Below, piece after piece: positions 16,797 to 25,783 of a stretch of 64,000 bases of DNA. The stretch's first letter is position 1; every line of letters starts with the position of its first letter. Both the position numbers and the translations under genes were made by a program. The DNA comes from Turicibacter sanguinis. GTDB taxonomy: Bacteria > Bacillota_I > Bacilli_A > MOL361 > Turicibacteraceae. The notes under the pieces were generated by a model that saw only the letters and a list, made by a program, of their open reading frames with translations, searched no databases and was not told the DNA's origin. The stretch lies in assembly GCF_013046825.1 (NCBI RefSeq), contig NZ_CP053187.1, positions 124,001-188,000 of the forward strand. The letters are read 5' to 3'.

Positions 16797-17147
16797 AATT
16801 AAATTCAAATCAACAGGTTTTAATAAAATATCATCCATCTCAGCTTCCAAAAATTTCGGATCATCTTTTGATAAACCATTGGCCGTTAATGCAATAATGC
16901 GACCTGAATACCCGAGCTGACGAATTCTTTTTGAGGCTTCATAGCCGTCAATTACTGGCATACAAATATCCATGACCACGACATCGTAATTAGGATTTTG
17001 TTTTATTTCATCAATGGCTCCTTCACCACTGTCAATCGTTTTAACATGCTTCACATCTATTACCTCTAAAATATCTTCCATTAGCATGAGATTAATTTCA
17101 TTATCATCTACTACTAAAACGGAAAAATCATGTTCCATCATTTCCAT
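16776..17147 (-). CDS. stand-alone receiver-domain protein
   Basis: A 123-aa protein that is a CheY-like receiver and nothing else: acidic pair VVDDNE (residues 13-15), phospho-acceptor Asp in VVMDICMP (about residue 61), Thr in ALTAN and Lys in LLKPVD. The wording around the Asp (MDICMPVIDGYEASKRIR) resembles receivers of hybrid kinases more than OmpR-type regulators. The size equals Spo0F and the gene sits inside a sporulation/cell-shape block (between spoIVFB and rplU) where Bacillus has none, so a phosphorelay role is tempting but unproven. It starts at ATG 17147 behind GGAGGCGGAG. Confidence 0.85.
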   Translation of the reverse strand: MEMMEHDFSVLVVDDNEINLMLMEDILEVIDVKHVKTIDSGEGAIDEIKQNPNYDVVVMDICMPVIDGYEASKRIRQLGYSGRIIALTANGLSKDDPKFLEAEMDDILLKPVDLNLIKKVLCA

Positions 17148-17193
17148 TTAAACTCCGCCTCCATAGTTACTTAAAAAAGTGACAGTTATCATT

Positions 17194-18012
17194 TTAATCA
17201 CTTTTAATTTTAACGTCAATAATTACCTTATTATTTTCCCTAAATTTCAACTGTAACCAAGTTAGCTCGTCATGAAACCTTTCATTAAACTGAAACATGT
17301 TTAAATACCCTCGATAAATTTTATCCTCCCAGGAATCATCACAAAGAATCGTGATTTTTCTTGGTAAATCAACATTTCTATACATTTTCTTATGTAGTAA
17401 AAATCGTTGAAATAAATACTGAGCATTTTGATTAAACTTTACAGTCGAATAAAACAAAAAACCTAGGATTAAATAGAATTGTCGAAAATCGTATAAAATT
17501 GTAAGTAATACAATAAAACTGATAAACACAATATTAAAGTAACAAATTATTCTTAAAGAGTATCGATACGGAAAAAAACATGACAAGATATCTCCAAGTA
17601 TTCGACTTCCATCAAGTGGCGGTAATGGAATTAGATTAAATACGATAATAAAACATTGCGCCCATATAAATGAGTTTATCCATTTTAATTGAATTCCACT
17701 CACCTCTAGTTGTGCAAAATAAAGAAAAATGGATAGTAACATGAGATTAACCATGACGCCTGCACTACTGATCAATAAATCTTCTTTATTCGCCTTATTC
17801 AACTCTCCCTTAAATCGCATCTGTCCACCAAATGCAAAAAACTTTAGCTCATCTAATTCCCATTTGAAAAAAGAGGCCATCAGGAGATGACCACATTCAT
17901 GCAACAAAATACTAATTGCAAACACAATATATTGATTAAAATATCCAGTTAAGATAGCTAGTAACGTCACGATATAATAAGATGGCTCAAACTTAATCTT
18001 ATTCTTATGCAA
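17194..18012 (-). CDS. spoIVFB: site-2 intramembrane metalloprotease, SpoIVFB
   Basis: A ~272-aa membrane protease of family M50B, which in Bacillus cleaves pro-sigma-K. Zinc ligands are visible: HECGH near residue 42 and the N-x-x-P-x-P-x-L-D-G motif in NLIPLPPLDGSRI. Four to six membrane helices surround them, and a C-terminal cytoplasmic domain follows. The adjacent upstream gene is SpoIVFA-like, the inhibitor/anchor partner. The start is taken as TTG 18012, 8 bp after GGAGGG; an ATG at 18027 is in frame but has no ribosome-binding site and would place GGAGG inside the coding sequence. Confidence 0.88.
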   Translation of the reverse strand: MHKNKIKFEPSYYIVTLLAILTGYFNQYIVFAISILLHECGHLLMASFFKWELDELKFFAFGGQMRFKGELNKANKEDLLISSAGVMVNLMLLSIFLYFAQLEVSGIQLKWINSFIWAQCFIIVFNLIPLPPLDGSRILGDILSCFFPYRYSLRIICYFNIVFISFIVLLTILYDFRQFYLILGFLFYSTVKFNQNAQYLFQRFLLHKKMYRNVDLPRKITILCDDSWEDKIYRGYLNMFQFNERFHDELTWLQLKFRENNKVIIDVKIKSD

Positions 18013-18032
18013 CCTTAAGCCCTCCATTTCAT

Positions 18033-18824
18033 CTAGTTCATTAGGCTATTTAAAAAATCACTAACATCTAAGTACTCCCCATCTTTTTCTAATTGCAAAT
18101 AGAAATAAGCATAATCCCCTAACTCTGTTCCAGGTTCTCCAATCACTGAACCAACACCTAATGACTCTCCTTGTTTAACATGTTCATACAAACTCACACT
18201 TCGTTTTTCTAAAAAACCAACGGTTAAAATCATATCATTATCTAATTCAATACTCATATAATTACTGATATCTGGATCAATCCCGACATGAATCACAATT
18301 CCAGGCACTAAATTTGGAATACTTTCTCCGATTTCAGTTTTGACAATGACACCGTGATGGAAATCACGTAACACCATGTTTTCATTAATCTTAGTTAAGT
18401 ACTCCGCCACATCAATCATTTGTTCTGTCCCTTCAGATTCAACTCCCACGTCACTCTCCGTTGTTCCAATAATTCCACTAACTGTTGTGGTGTCATTCTC
18501 TTGAGTTGGTAAATTAAATTCAAATGGAAACATATTAGTTAAAAACTTCTCGTATTGATTTTTATACTTCAAAAAAGGCATCTCACTCAGTAAAATCGTC
18601 TTTACACTTTGATAAGCCGGAGTTTGTGGTAACTTTTGAAGAATTAAAACCCCCATCAAAATACATAAGCAAACTGTTGCCTGCATGCTAAAACGCCCCA
18701 CCATCTGGCTAGTCTCATCTTGCTGTTTTTTATTTCGATACTTTGCATAATAATTTGAATGTGTTGGTCGATATCCTTGATAATTAGACCGGTATGTGCT
18801 TTTTCTCTTTCTAGGATCAGCCAC
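18033..18824 (-). CDS. spoIVFA: SpoIVFA-like M23-fold membrane protein
   Basis: A 263-aa protein with a basic Tyr-rich cytoplasmic N-terminus (1-45), one membrane helix at about 47-62 and an extracytoplasmic C-terminal domain with the M23 (LytM-like) beta fold. The H-x-H and H-x-D zinc residues of active M23 peptidases are not seen, as in SpoIVFA, which regulates SpoIVFB rather than cutting peptidoglycan. It starts at GTG 18824 after AGGGGG. The pairing with SpoIVFB is the strongest support. Confidence 0.85.
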   Translation of the reverse strand: MADPRKRKSTYRSNYQGYRPTHSNYYAKYRNKKQQDETSQMVGRFSMQATVCLCILMGVLILQKLPQTPAYQSVKTILLSEMPFLKYKNQYEKFLTNMFPFEFNLPTQENDTTTVSGIIGTTESDVGVESEGTEQMIDVAEYLTKINENMVLRDFHHGVIVKTEIGESIPNLVPGIVIHVGIDPDISNYMSIELDNDMILTVGFLEKRSVSLYEHVKQGESLGVGSVIGEPGTELGDYAYFYLQLEKDGEYLDVSDFLNSLMN

Positions 18825-19001
18825 GATTTATTCCCCCTAACAACATCATTTACAACTCATAGCCTGATATTTCACTTTCATCATATGAAGGAAATTAAGC
18901 ATTTAGACCATTTGAGGAGAAATTCAAAACTTATTTTAAATAAAAATTATTTAGATTATCTCAATGCATTTATAAATGTGTCATCTTTACTTTATAAAAC
19001 A

Positions 19002-19027
19002 AAAAGCATCTCTTAAGAGATGCTTTT
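19002..19027. terminator. terminator after mreD
   Basis: A 13-bp inverted repeat (19002-19014 / 19015-19027) with A/T flanks overlaps the mreD stop codon. It separates mreCD from spoIVFA, so the sporulation pair needs its own promoter. Confidence 0.8.
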
Positions 19028-19541
19028 ACATATGTTCAAGTTGTTTTTGATATCTTCCAAACTGACTTTTCAAAATGGGATACAAGACTAAAACAACAAG
19101 TGAGTTAAATAATAAGGTTGGAAATAAAATTAATTTTACGAAGGCATAACCACTAACATTCGTTACCATCATCGTATTAACTAAAAAATAAACCGCCCAT
19201 TCTTCAATCACAATGACAATTGAGAATAAAGCAAGCATCGATAAAATATTGACTGGCATACTATTTGAAACAAAGCGTTGAAGTAAGAACGTAATAATCG
19301 GGAACAAACACGTATAGATTCCAAACAAATCCGCATAACAAATATCATATAAAATACCGAAAATAATCGCAAATACTAATGCCTTATTTCCACGATCATA
19401 AAACGTAAAGAAGCATAAACACATTAAAAACACATTAGGAATTGCACTATAAGAACCAAACATCGGTTGAATTGGTAAAAAACTAACTAACAAATTATCC
19501 ATAACAAAGCAGGTAATAAATAAAACAATGACTCTAACCAT
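19026..19541 (-). CDS. mreD: rod-shape protein MreD
   Basis: A 171-aa polytopic membrane protein with five to six helices, of normal MreD length, working with MreC in the elongasome that guides lateral wall synthesis. The ATG at 19541 overlaps the end of mreC by 8 bp and is preceded by GAGGCGG; a GTG at 19562 is also in frame. No mreB lies beside it in the window, unlike the usual mreBCD order. Confidence 0.9.
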   Translation of the reverse strand: MVRVIVLFITCFVMDNLLVSFLPIQPMFGSYSAIPNVFLMCLCFFTFYDRGNKALVFAIIFGILYDICYADLFGIYTCLFPIITFLLQRFVSNSMPVNILSMLALFSIVIVIEEWAVYFLVNTMMVTNVSGYAFVKLILFPTLLFNSLVVLVLYPILKSQFGRYQKQLEHM

Positions 19542-20385
19542 TATTCGGAACCACCGCCTCACGTTTTACAACAATGACATAATCCATATTATTATAGTTT
19601 TTCTCCCCTTTTAAATAAAGCGTCTGTGTCAAGCCATCTTTACTAACTTCAGCACGATCCACATAGCCAATTAATAAAGCACGCGGATAAACACCTCCAA
19701 GTCCACTTGTAATGACCACATCCCCAGGCTCTACCAATACATCTTTTGAAACCTGTGTCATCACTAACTCATCATTCATGTAATCATAACCTTCAACCGT
19801 TCCGATTGAATTTTCTTTCCCATCAATTAAAGCTGACACCTTACTACCGAAATCTTGATTTTTAATTAATTTAACTTTTGATGAAACTTCGTTGACTGTA
19901 ATCACTTTACCGATTAAGAACCCCTCTTTTGATAAAACAGCCATATCCGTCTCAATTCCATCTTTTTTCCCTTTATTAATCACCATAAAGTCATGCCATT
20001 GATCAACATTCCGCATCACGGTTGTGGCATTAATCGTATCATAGCTGGTCAGTGACAACCCTGTCTCTAATGTTTCCTCTAAAGAAGCCAACTGCTCTTC
20101 TAACTGATTCGTATAAACGTTTAAAGACTCATAATTATAAAGCTGCTGTTTTAATAACTTATTTTCCTCATACGTATGAAATAAATCATTCACATTCGTC
20201 ACAAACCGCTTAAAGCCTTCCACAATCCCTGTATACCCAGTCTGAACCACTGACATTCCATCTTTAATCACACGTTCAGGAAGTGGATTAAGCGTTTCAT
20301 TATGCATCGTATACCCCACCGTGATTAAGGTCATAAAAATTAAAACGATAATTCCAAAAACTTTTAAATGGTTAACACCCTTCAT
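19534..20385 (-). CDS. mreC: rod-shape protein MreC
   Basis: A 283-aa protein: cytoplasmic start, one membrane helix (about 10-30), a coiled coil (about 65-100, ENKLLKQQLYNYESLN) and the MreC beta-domain (NATTVMRNVDQWHDFMVINKG, then the VITSGLGGVYPRALLIGYV ending). It is a periplasm-side scaffold of the elongasome. The ATG at 20385 is chosen because a sigma-A promoter (20426-20454) lies immediately upstream; the longer frame from 20460 would begin before that promoter. Confidence 0.95.
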   Translation of the reverse strand: MKGVNHLKVFGIIVLIFMTLITVGYTMHNETLNPLPERVIKDGMSVVQTGYTGIVEGFKRFVTNVNDLFHTYEENKLLKQQLYNYESLNVYTNQLEEQLASLEETLETGLSLTSYDTINATTVMRNVDQWHDFMVINKGKKDGIETDMAVLSKEGFLIGKVITVNEVSSKVKLIKNQDFGSKVSALIDGKENSIGTVEGYDYMNDELVMTQVSKDVLVEPGDVVITSGLGGVYPRALLIGYVDRAEVSKDGLTQTLYLKGEKNYNNMDYVIVVKREAVVPNNG

Positions 20386-20425
20386 TCGAACACATCCTAA
20401 ACTTAAACAATAATATATACTGCTA

Positions 20426-20454
20426 ATTATATAGAATTGATATGTTATACACAA
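20426..20454 (-). promoter_or_regulatory. sigma-A promoter of mreCD
   Basis: TTGTGT (20449-20454), a 17-bp spacer and TATAAT (20426-20431) on the minus strand. Confidence 0.7.
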
Positions 20455-20678
20455 CCCCATTTGAACAGATAGATTTAACTGTGGAAAGTTTACACACTTT
20501 TTACACTATCTAAAAGAAAAAGAGTTACAATATTCCAAAAAGAACAGTATTTTTTTCCTATCTGACATGAAATATTCTTATTTAGTTTAACTCAAATTTC
20601 GTCATCTCATCCTTAATTCGAATCCGATCATCTCAATAACACTGAATGACCAGACAAAAACACATAAAAAGTGGAATC

Positions 20679-21281
20679 TTACATTCCACCTTTTATATTT
20701 GATTGAAAGGACTTAAAAAACTCCTCTTTCTGAATTTGATAAACCTTACAATCAATCCATTGTCGTCTACTATTTTGACAGGCGTTTTTCAACAAACGAT
20801 CATATGTCATACCAAGCTTTTGCATCACGCGGCCTGATGCCACATTTAACACATCGTGACGAGCCTTCACTCTCGTAAACCCGACTACTTCAAAAGCAAA
20901 AGCTAAAATCGCACAAGAGGCCTCCGTCGTAATTCCTTGATTCCAATACTTTCGACTTAAACAATAACCAAACTCACAAACAGCCCCTTCTTTTTGATGT
21001 AAGTTGACTATATTAAATAAAGAAATCGACCCAATCACATCCTGTGTTTCTTTTAAAACTATTGCCCATTGATAAGTCGTTAGATGTTGATAAGCCATCT
21101 CCCATCCTATCAATACTTTAGTAGTTTCCCCGATATGATGATGTATAGGCCAAGCCACATAGCGTGTCACTTCCCCATCACTTGCCCAATTATTAAAAAC
21201 CATTACTGCATCATCCCGTTTGAATTTTCTTAAAATCAGCCGTTTCGTTTCTAACTCACACGTTCCTACATGCTTGACCAT
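20679..21281 (-). CDS. GNAT acetyltransferase, RimJ/RimL type
   Basis: A 200-aa acetyltransferase beginning CELETKRLILRKFKRDDA, the usual start of the RimJ/RimL group (Acetyltransf_3). The acetyl-CoA loop appears as SRKYWNQGITTEA, and the C-terminal VMQKLGMTYDRLL segment is also conserved. The substrate (ribosomal protein N-terminus or small molecule) cannot be read. The ATG at 21281 is preceded by GAGG. It is a monocistronic insertion between mreC and radC; its stop codon lies inside a terminator hairpin (20666-20694). Confidence 0.85.
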   Translation of the reverse strand: MVKHVGTCELETKRLILRKFKRDDAVMVFNNWASDGEVTRYVAWPIHHHIGETTKVLIGWEMAYQHLTTYQWAIVLKETQDVIGSISLFNIVNLHQKEGAVCEFGYCLSRKYWNQGITTEASCAILAFAFEVVGFTRVKARHDVLNVASGRVMQKLGMTYDRLLKNACQNSRRQWIDCKVYQIQKEEFFKSFQSNIKGGM

Positions 21282-21376
21282 TCATACATTCCTCATCTCA
21301 TTCTATTACATTTTTATTAGTTACATTATAACATCTAACCCTTTGACTTAGACATCCTTTCAACTATCTCTTACAT

Positions 21377-21700
21377 TTATTTTCCACTATCACCGTAATT
21401 ACTTAAAAATCGAGCAATCGGATCCAAAACCTGACATCCTTCCCTTGCTTGATTCAACATCCAATAATCAATCTCAACCCCATAGACTTTTACACTGCAA
21501 ACAACTAAACTGCCATTTAACTCAAAAGGTTGCATCTCCGAATCTTCAACTCTTATAGTCGATAAATAATAAAACTCTCACATCCCCACACGATTTTCAA
21601 TCATACATCAATCAGGTCCTCGATACGAAATCTAGACAACACTTCCTTCAAACTCTTCTGTTTTTAAATCATTACACCATAAATCCACACATACCTCCTA
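21377..21700 (-). pseudogene. decayed coding remnant (unknown family)
   Basis: Minus-strand codons 21377-21577 form an open frame of 66 codons with coding-like composition (VVCSVKVYGVEIDYWMLNQA, then DPIARFLSNYGDSGK and a stop) but no start. Upstream, coding-looking pieces appear in other frames (KTEEFEGSVV; ISYRGPD) between stops, and a GGAGGT plus ATG lies near 21690. The most likely reading is a small gene broken by several frameshifts. The family was not recognised. Confidence 0.4.
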
Positions 21701-21842
21701 GCCCCCCACTTTATTAAAGTTTTCTAAACTATATATCTAGAAACGTCTAACAAATAACAAATTTTTCTGATTTTTTGAAAAGTTGTATATCTTTGTCATT
21801 ATTCCGAATAATAAAAATAATCTTATAAAAAAGAGGGACTTT

Positions 21843-22181
21843 ATGGTTGAATCAATAATTGATACTATATTACCTATCATTATTAGTATTTTAGAAATGA
21901 TGGGAATCTTAATTATAACCATTGGATCATTTAGGGCTTTTTATCATTATGTTAGAGCACTTCTCACAAAAGATGCCTACCCTGTTAAACATCAATTTGC
22001 TAATTCCATGGCAACAGGGCTAGAATTTAAATTAGCAGCTGAAATATTAAAAACTGTTCTCATCCAAAGTTTAAATGAACTTATTATCCTCGGTTCCATC
22101 TTTTTATTGAGAGTTTTAATGACGATTGTCATCCAATGGGAAATGAAAGAAGATGCTAAAACCAACGTTAAAACAGAATAA
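21843..22181 (+). CDS. DUF1622-like small membrane protein
   Basis: A 112-aa plus-strand protein with membrane helices at about 10-32 and 75-98, and a cytoplasmic loop FYHYVRALLTKDAYPVKHQF followed by MATGLEFKLAAEIL, the pattern of the DUF1622 family. Function is unknown. The ATG at 21843 has AGAGGGA upstream and is preferred over an earlier ATG (21783) whose extra residues are AT-rich leader. It is one of the few plus-strand genes and converges on radC. Confidence 0.75.
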   Translation: MVESIIDTILPIIISILEMMGILIITIGSFRAFYHYVRALLTKDAYPVKHQFANSMATGLEFKLAAEILKTVLIQSLNELIILGSIFLLRVLMTIVIQWEMKEDAKTNVKTE

Positions 22182-22208
22182 AAGCTCGCTGTAATAGCGA
22201 GCTTTTAT
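22179..22208. terminator. bidirectional terminator between DUF1622 gene and radC
   Basis: A 12-bp stem (22179-22190 / 22196-22207) with a 5-nt loop, A-tract on one side and T-tract on the other, between convergent genes. Confidence 0.85.
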
Positions 22209-22212
22209 AATT

Positions 22213-22884
22213 TTATAAATAACCTTTTTCTTTAAGACTTACAAATTGATCATCACCGATAATTAAATGATCCAGCACTTTAATACCAATTAATTCGCCT
22301 GCCTCATACAAACGATGAGTCAAGCCAATATCTTGTTCAGACGGTGTAGGATCGCCACTCGGATGATTATGTGCACAAATCACCGAAGCCGCAGAACGTT
22401 TAATGGCTTCTTTAAAGACTTCTCTTGGATGAACAATCGCTTTATTTAATGATCCAATAAAAATTGTTTTTTTCGAGATGATATAATTTTTAGTATCTAA
22501 GAATAAAACAACAAAATGTTCTTGTGTCAAATGTTTCATTTCAACTGCTAAATAATCGACACAATCACTAGGTGATAAAATAGCATCAACTTTTTGATAT
22601 TTCGCTTTAGAAATACGTTTCCCAAGTTCAATACTTGCAAGCAATTGAATCGCTTTGCTTTTGCCTACTCCCTTTACATTCATAAGCTCTTCAATGGTCA
22701 TCTCATTTAAAAACTTCAATCCTTGTGTTTGCTTTAAAATAAGCTGTGCCATTTGAAGAGCTGATTGATTCTTTGTCCCCGTTCTTAATAAAATGGCTAA
22801 AAGTTCAGCATTTGATAAAAACTCTGCCCCCTCAGTTAATAAACGTTCTCGTGGCCGCTCATCAAACGGTAAATCACGAATCAT
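22213..22884 (-). CDS. radC: JAB-domain protein RadC
   Basis: A 223-aa protein with an N-terminal helix-hairpin-helix (FLSNAELLAILLRTGTKN; MNVKGVGKSKAIQLLAS) and a C-terminal JAB/MPN domain with the metal motif HNHPSGDPTPSEQD. RadC is historically annotated as DNA repair, but its role is unsettled. The ATG at 22884 is preferred because GGAG lies 6 bp upstream; a further in-frame ATG at 22896 has no clear site. Its neighbours (spoIIB upstream, mre genes downstream) follow the Bacillus order. Confidence 0.93.
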   Translation of the reverse strand: MIRDLPFDERPRERLLTEGAEFLSNAELLAILLRTGTKNQSALQMAQLILKQTQGLKFLNEMTIEELMNVKGVGKSKAIQLLASIELGKRISKAKYQKVDAILSPSDCVDYLAVEMKHLTQEHFVVLFLDTKNYIISKKTIFIGSLNKAIVHPREVFKEAIKRSAASVICAHNHPSGDPTPSEQDIGLTHRLYEAGELIGIKVLDHLIIGDDQFVSLKEKGYL

Positions 22885-22918
22885 AAAGGACTCCATTTAA
22901 AATCAATCACTTCCAATC

Positions 22919-23584
22919 TTATTGAGTTAACCATTGATAGATTTCAAGTAACATTTTTTGACGCTCATTGGCAAGCGTCTCAAAGGAAGCATTTGATAAG
23001 GTCATATAATAACCAAAGATGTGCATCTCATCATCTGTAAACGTCTGTATAAACTCACTTGTCATTTCAAATGGATTTTGTTTGACAGCTTGTAAAAAAT
23101 AATCCCAACGTAAATCTCCACTTTCAATTTCTAATCGTTTAATGAAATACGTTAAATTTTGGCTTTTTAAAGCTTGTTCAACACTTTCTAATGATTCTTT
23201 CGTTCCTGAGATATGGGAAAATACAGAATACTTTCCATCCGTTCTAGTAACACCATAGTTATACCCTAGTTTTTGTAAATCTCCAGCTAACGTTAGAAGA
23301 TTATCATAGGTTTCAAAAACACCTAACTGCATAATATAAATGGCATTTTCATCATTTACTGCCACCTCTATCGAGGTCTTTTCTTCAGTTGTTTCATCTG
23401 ATTCGCCCGTTGCTTTAGTCTCTTCAGGTGTCTCAACTGAGACAGTTGGTTGATCCTCACTTGAATTTGGCAATAAAATCCCATCTAATATTTTACCAAA
23501 CGAAAACCCTAAAACAGTAAATATCAACGTCAACAACAAAAAAGCTCGAATCATCTTAGGATCCATTTTATTTTTTTTAACCAT
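22919..23584 (-). CDS. spoIIB: SPOR-domain membrane protein, probable SpoIIB
   Basis: A 221-aa protein with a short basic N-terminus, one membrane helix (about 14-33), a Glu/Thr-rich linker and a SPOR domain (YIMQLGVFETYDNLLTLAGD through LTYFIKRLEI, about residues 92-165), then an uncharacterised C-terminal region. SPOR domains bind denuded glycan at septa. Its place between folC and radC matches SpoIIB of Bacillus, which helps septal peptidoglycan dissolution during engulfment; the symbol rests on architecture plus synteny. The ATG at 23584 follows GGGGG. Confidence 0.7.
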   Translation of the reverse strand: MVKKNKMDPKMIRAFLLLTLIFTVLGFSFGKILDGILLPNSSEDQPTVSVETPEETKATGESDETTEEKTSIEVAVNDENAIYIMQLGVFETYDNLLTLAGDLQKLGYNYGVTRTDGKYSVFSHISGTKESLESVEQALKSQNLTYFIKRLEIESGDLRWDYFLQAVKQNPFEMTSEFIQTFTDDEMHIFGYYMTLSNASFETLANERQKMLLEIYQWLTQ

Positions 23585-23684
23585 AATCCCCCATCCAATC
23601 GTACAAATCATCCCATGATTAGTTTTACTAATTAGTTTATGAGTCTCATGATATCAAAATCATCTTAAGAAAATTGTTGAAATC

Positions 23685-24965
23685 TCATTTCATTAAATAT
23701 TTTCGAACTTCTGAAATGAAATATAAAGATCCCGTAATAATTAGGCACTTCTCATCCGTTAAGTGATCTAATAACTTCTCAAGTAATTGTTCATAATCTT
23801 CGTCATAATCTGCATTCAGACCGCTATAACTCTCAAACTGATTTTTTCCCGATTGTGCCCGTGGATAATCAAAGGTTGTAAAATGAACCTCATCCGCTAC
23901 TACTTTTAAATACTTAAACATCTCGCTATACTCTTTATCCTTTAAAACACTCACCATAAATACATGGCGTTTGGTTGGATAAAGCTCTTGTACTGTTTCA
24001 CATAGGTTCTTCATTCCCTCAGGATTATGAGCACCATCTAAAATAATGGCTGGCTCATCATGAATCAATTCAAAGCGACCTTTCCAAAAAGCTTCTTTCA
24101 TTCCCCTATATATATTTACTTCAGAAATGCTAAAAATCCTTTTTTCTTTTAAATACTTTAAGATAGAATAGGCTAAAGTCGCATTTTTAACCTGATAAAG
24201 TCCTTTCATATTTAACTTAACATTCGGTAAATCAACCCAATCAAATTGAATCCCTTCATGTCGATTCTTAATATTTGTTGGAGCATAAGTACTTAAGGCA
24301 TTTAAATATGGGCAATTTTTCCCTTCACAGGTAACTTTAAAAATTTCTAACACATCGTCATCATCCTCTGTTGTAAACAAAGGAACACCATGTTTTACAA
24401 TCCCCAGTTTTTCAACTGCAATTTTTTGTAAAGTATCACCTAAAATCGCTTCATGATCATGGCCGATATTCGTAATCCCACATGCCAGTGGTTGGATCAT
24501 ATTTGTTGCATCCAAACGACCTCCTAATCCCACTTCATAAATCACGACATCAACAGGCTGATTTTTAAAATAAACAAATGAAATAAGTGTGATTAATTCA
24601 AATTCTGTAAAAGGTCCAATATCAGTTTTATTAATTTCTTCAACGATCGGTTTCACGACATTCGCACACCACGCTAAATCATCATCACTAATCGGAACAC
24701 CATTTAATGTAATACGTTCATTAAATGATTCAATATAGGGAGACGTAAAGGTTCCTACAAGATACCCTGCATCCTGTAATACCGAACGAAGATACGTAAC
24801 TGTTGATCCTTTTCCATTCGTTCCTGCAATATGAATAGTTCTTATTTTTAAATGGGGATTCCCAAGACGTGCTAAAGCAGCTTCCATTCGTTCAAGTCCT
24901 GGTTTTATTCCAAATCGTAATTGTTGATTTACCCATTCAATGACATCATTTCCATTTCTAAACAT
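23685..24965 (-). CDS. folC: folylpolyglutamate / dihydrofolate synthase
   Basis: A 426-aa Mur-ligase-family enzyme adding glutamate to folates. The P-loop is GTNGKGSTV near residue 49, followed by the SPYIESFNERI folate-binding segment, the central YEVGLGGRLDATN motif and the C-terminal LDGAHNPEG. Length is typical. It starts at ATG 24965 with AGGTGG upstream. It lies downstream of valS as in Bacillus, with one extra membrane-protein gene between them. Confidence 0.95.
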   Translation of the reverse strand: MFRNGNDVIEWVNQQLRFGIKPGLERMEAALARLGNPHLKIRTIHIAGTNGKGSTVTYLRSVLQDAGYLVGTFTSPYIESFNERITLNGVPISDDDLAWCANVVKPIVEEINKTDIGPFTEFELITLISFVYFKNQPVDVVIYEVGLGGRLDATNMIQPLACGITNIGHDHEAILGDTLQKIAVEKLGIVKHGVPLFTTEDDDDVLEIFKVTCEGKNCPYLNALSTYAPTNIKNRHEGIQFDWVDLPNVKLNMKGLYQVKNATLAYSILKYLKEKRIFSISEVNIYRGMKEAFWKGRFELIHDEPAIILDGAHNPEGMKNLCETVQELYPTKRHVFMVSVLKDKEYSEMFKYLKVVADEVHFTTFDYPRAQSGKNQFESYSGLNADYDEDYEQLLEKLLDHLTDEKCLIITGSLYFISEVRKYLMK

Positions 24966-25000
24966 TTCAACACCACCTAATTACATCAAAATCAGCTGTT

Positions 25001-25513
25001 TTAATTTAGCGTCACTTGGATTTTTTCACCTTTCTTAAGTGTCCCTCCCATTAAAACAGACTGAGAAATATCCTGATTACCACTTCTTTTTTCCACTTCA
25101 TCTGATCCTTCAGTCGACACTACAATTAAATCATGTTCATTTGCAAACTCCATTAACTTTGACACGCTTTTCCCCGTAAAATCATCCATTACAGGGGCCC
25201 CTTTAGAAACGGTTACTGTTAAGACCAATGGATCTTTTCCAATGACAGTTCTTGGTTTAATGGATTGTTCCATGACCCTATTTTGTAAAATATCATAGGA
25301 ATAAACTAATTCATAAATCACTGTTATATTTTCGTGTTCTTTGTCATATGCCATCACTTCTTCGGCTGACCACCCATGAAAATTAGGAAGTGTATTTGAT
25401 TGAATTGAATATTTAACATTAAAAATTAATGTGCCAATAATCCCAAAAAGAAAAATCCAACAATAAAACTTAGCATTTAAACGATATTTTTTTCTTTTCT
25501 TTGACTCATTCAT
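25001..25513 (-). CDS. single-pass membrane protein with PASTA-like repeats
   Basis: A 170-aa protein: a very basic start (KKRKKYRLNAK), a membrane helix at about 18-36 and an extracytoplasmic part of two ~65-residue units. Each resembles a PASTA domain: LPNFHGWSAEEVMAYDKEH ... VTVSKG, and MDDFTGKSVSKLMEFANEHD ... KKGEKIQVTLN. PASTA domains bind muropeptides or antibiotics in PknB kinases and penicillin-binding proteins; here no enzyme is attached. Function is unknown. It is placed 36 bp before folC and is probably co-transcribed with it. The assignment is from pattern only. Confidence 0.65.
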   Translation of the reverse strand: MNESKKRKKYRLNAKFYCWIFLFGIIGTLIFNVKYSIQSNTLPNFHGWSAEEVMAYDKEHENITVIYELVYSYDILQNRVMEQSIKPRTVIGKDPLVLTVTVSKGAPVMDDFTGKSVSKLMEFANEHDLIVVSTEGSDEVEKRSGNQDISQSVLMGGTLKKGEKIQVTLN

Positions 25514-25783
25514 GTTGATACCACCCTTTCCCCATCCAATAATAGATTATTTTTCCCATTTTATCTAAATTTATAACTCTCTTTTGATTTAAGCATCATT
25601 TGATATCATATTTTTTGTAATACTATCATAATTCTACCAACTAATATTCGTTTTTGAAAGAAAAAACCGTCCCTCATAACTTGTATTTTTTGTCACATTT
25701 ACTAAAAAATATAATTACTTACAAAATTCATCATCTTAGTCGATAAAAAAAACTGCCCTAAAACTAAGGCAGTTTAAAAATAA

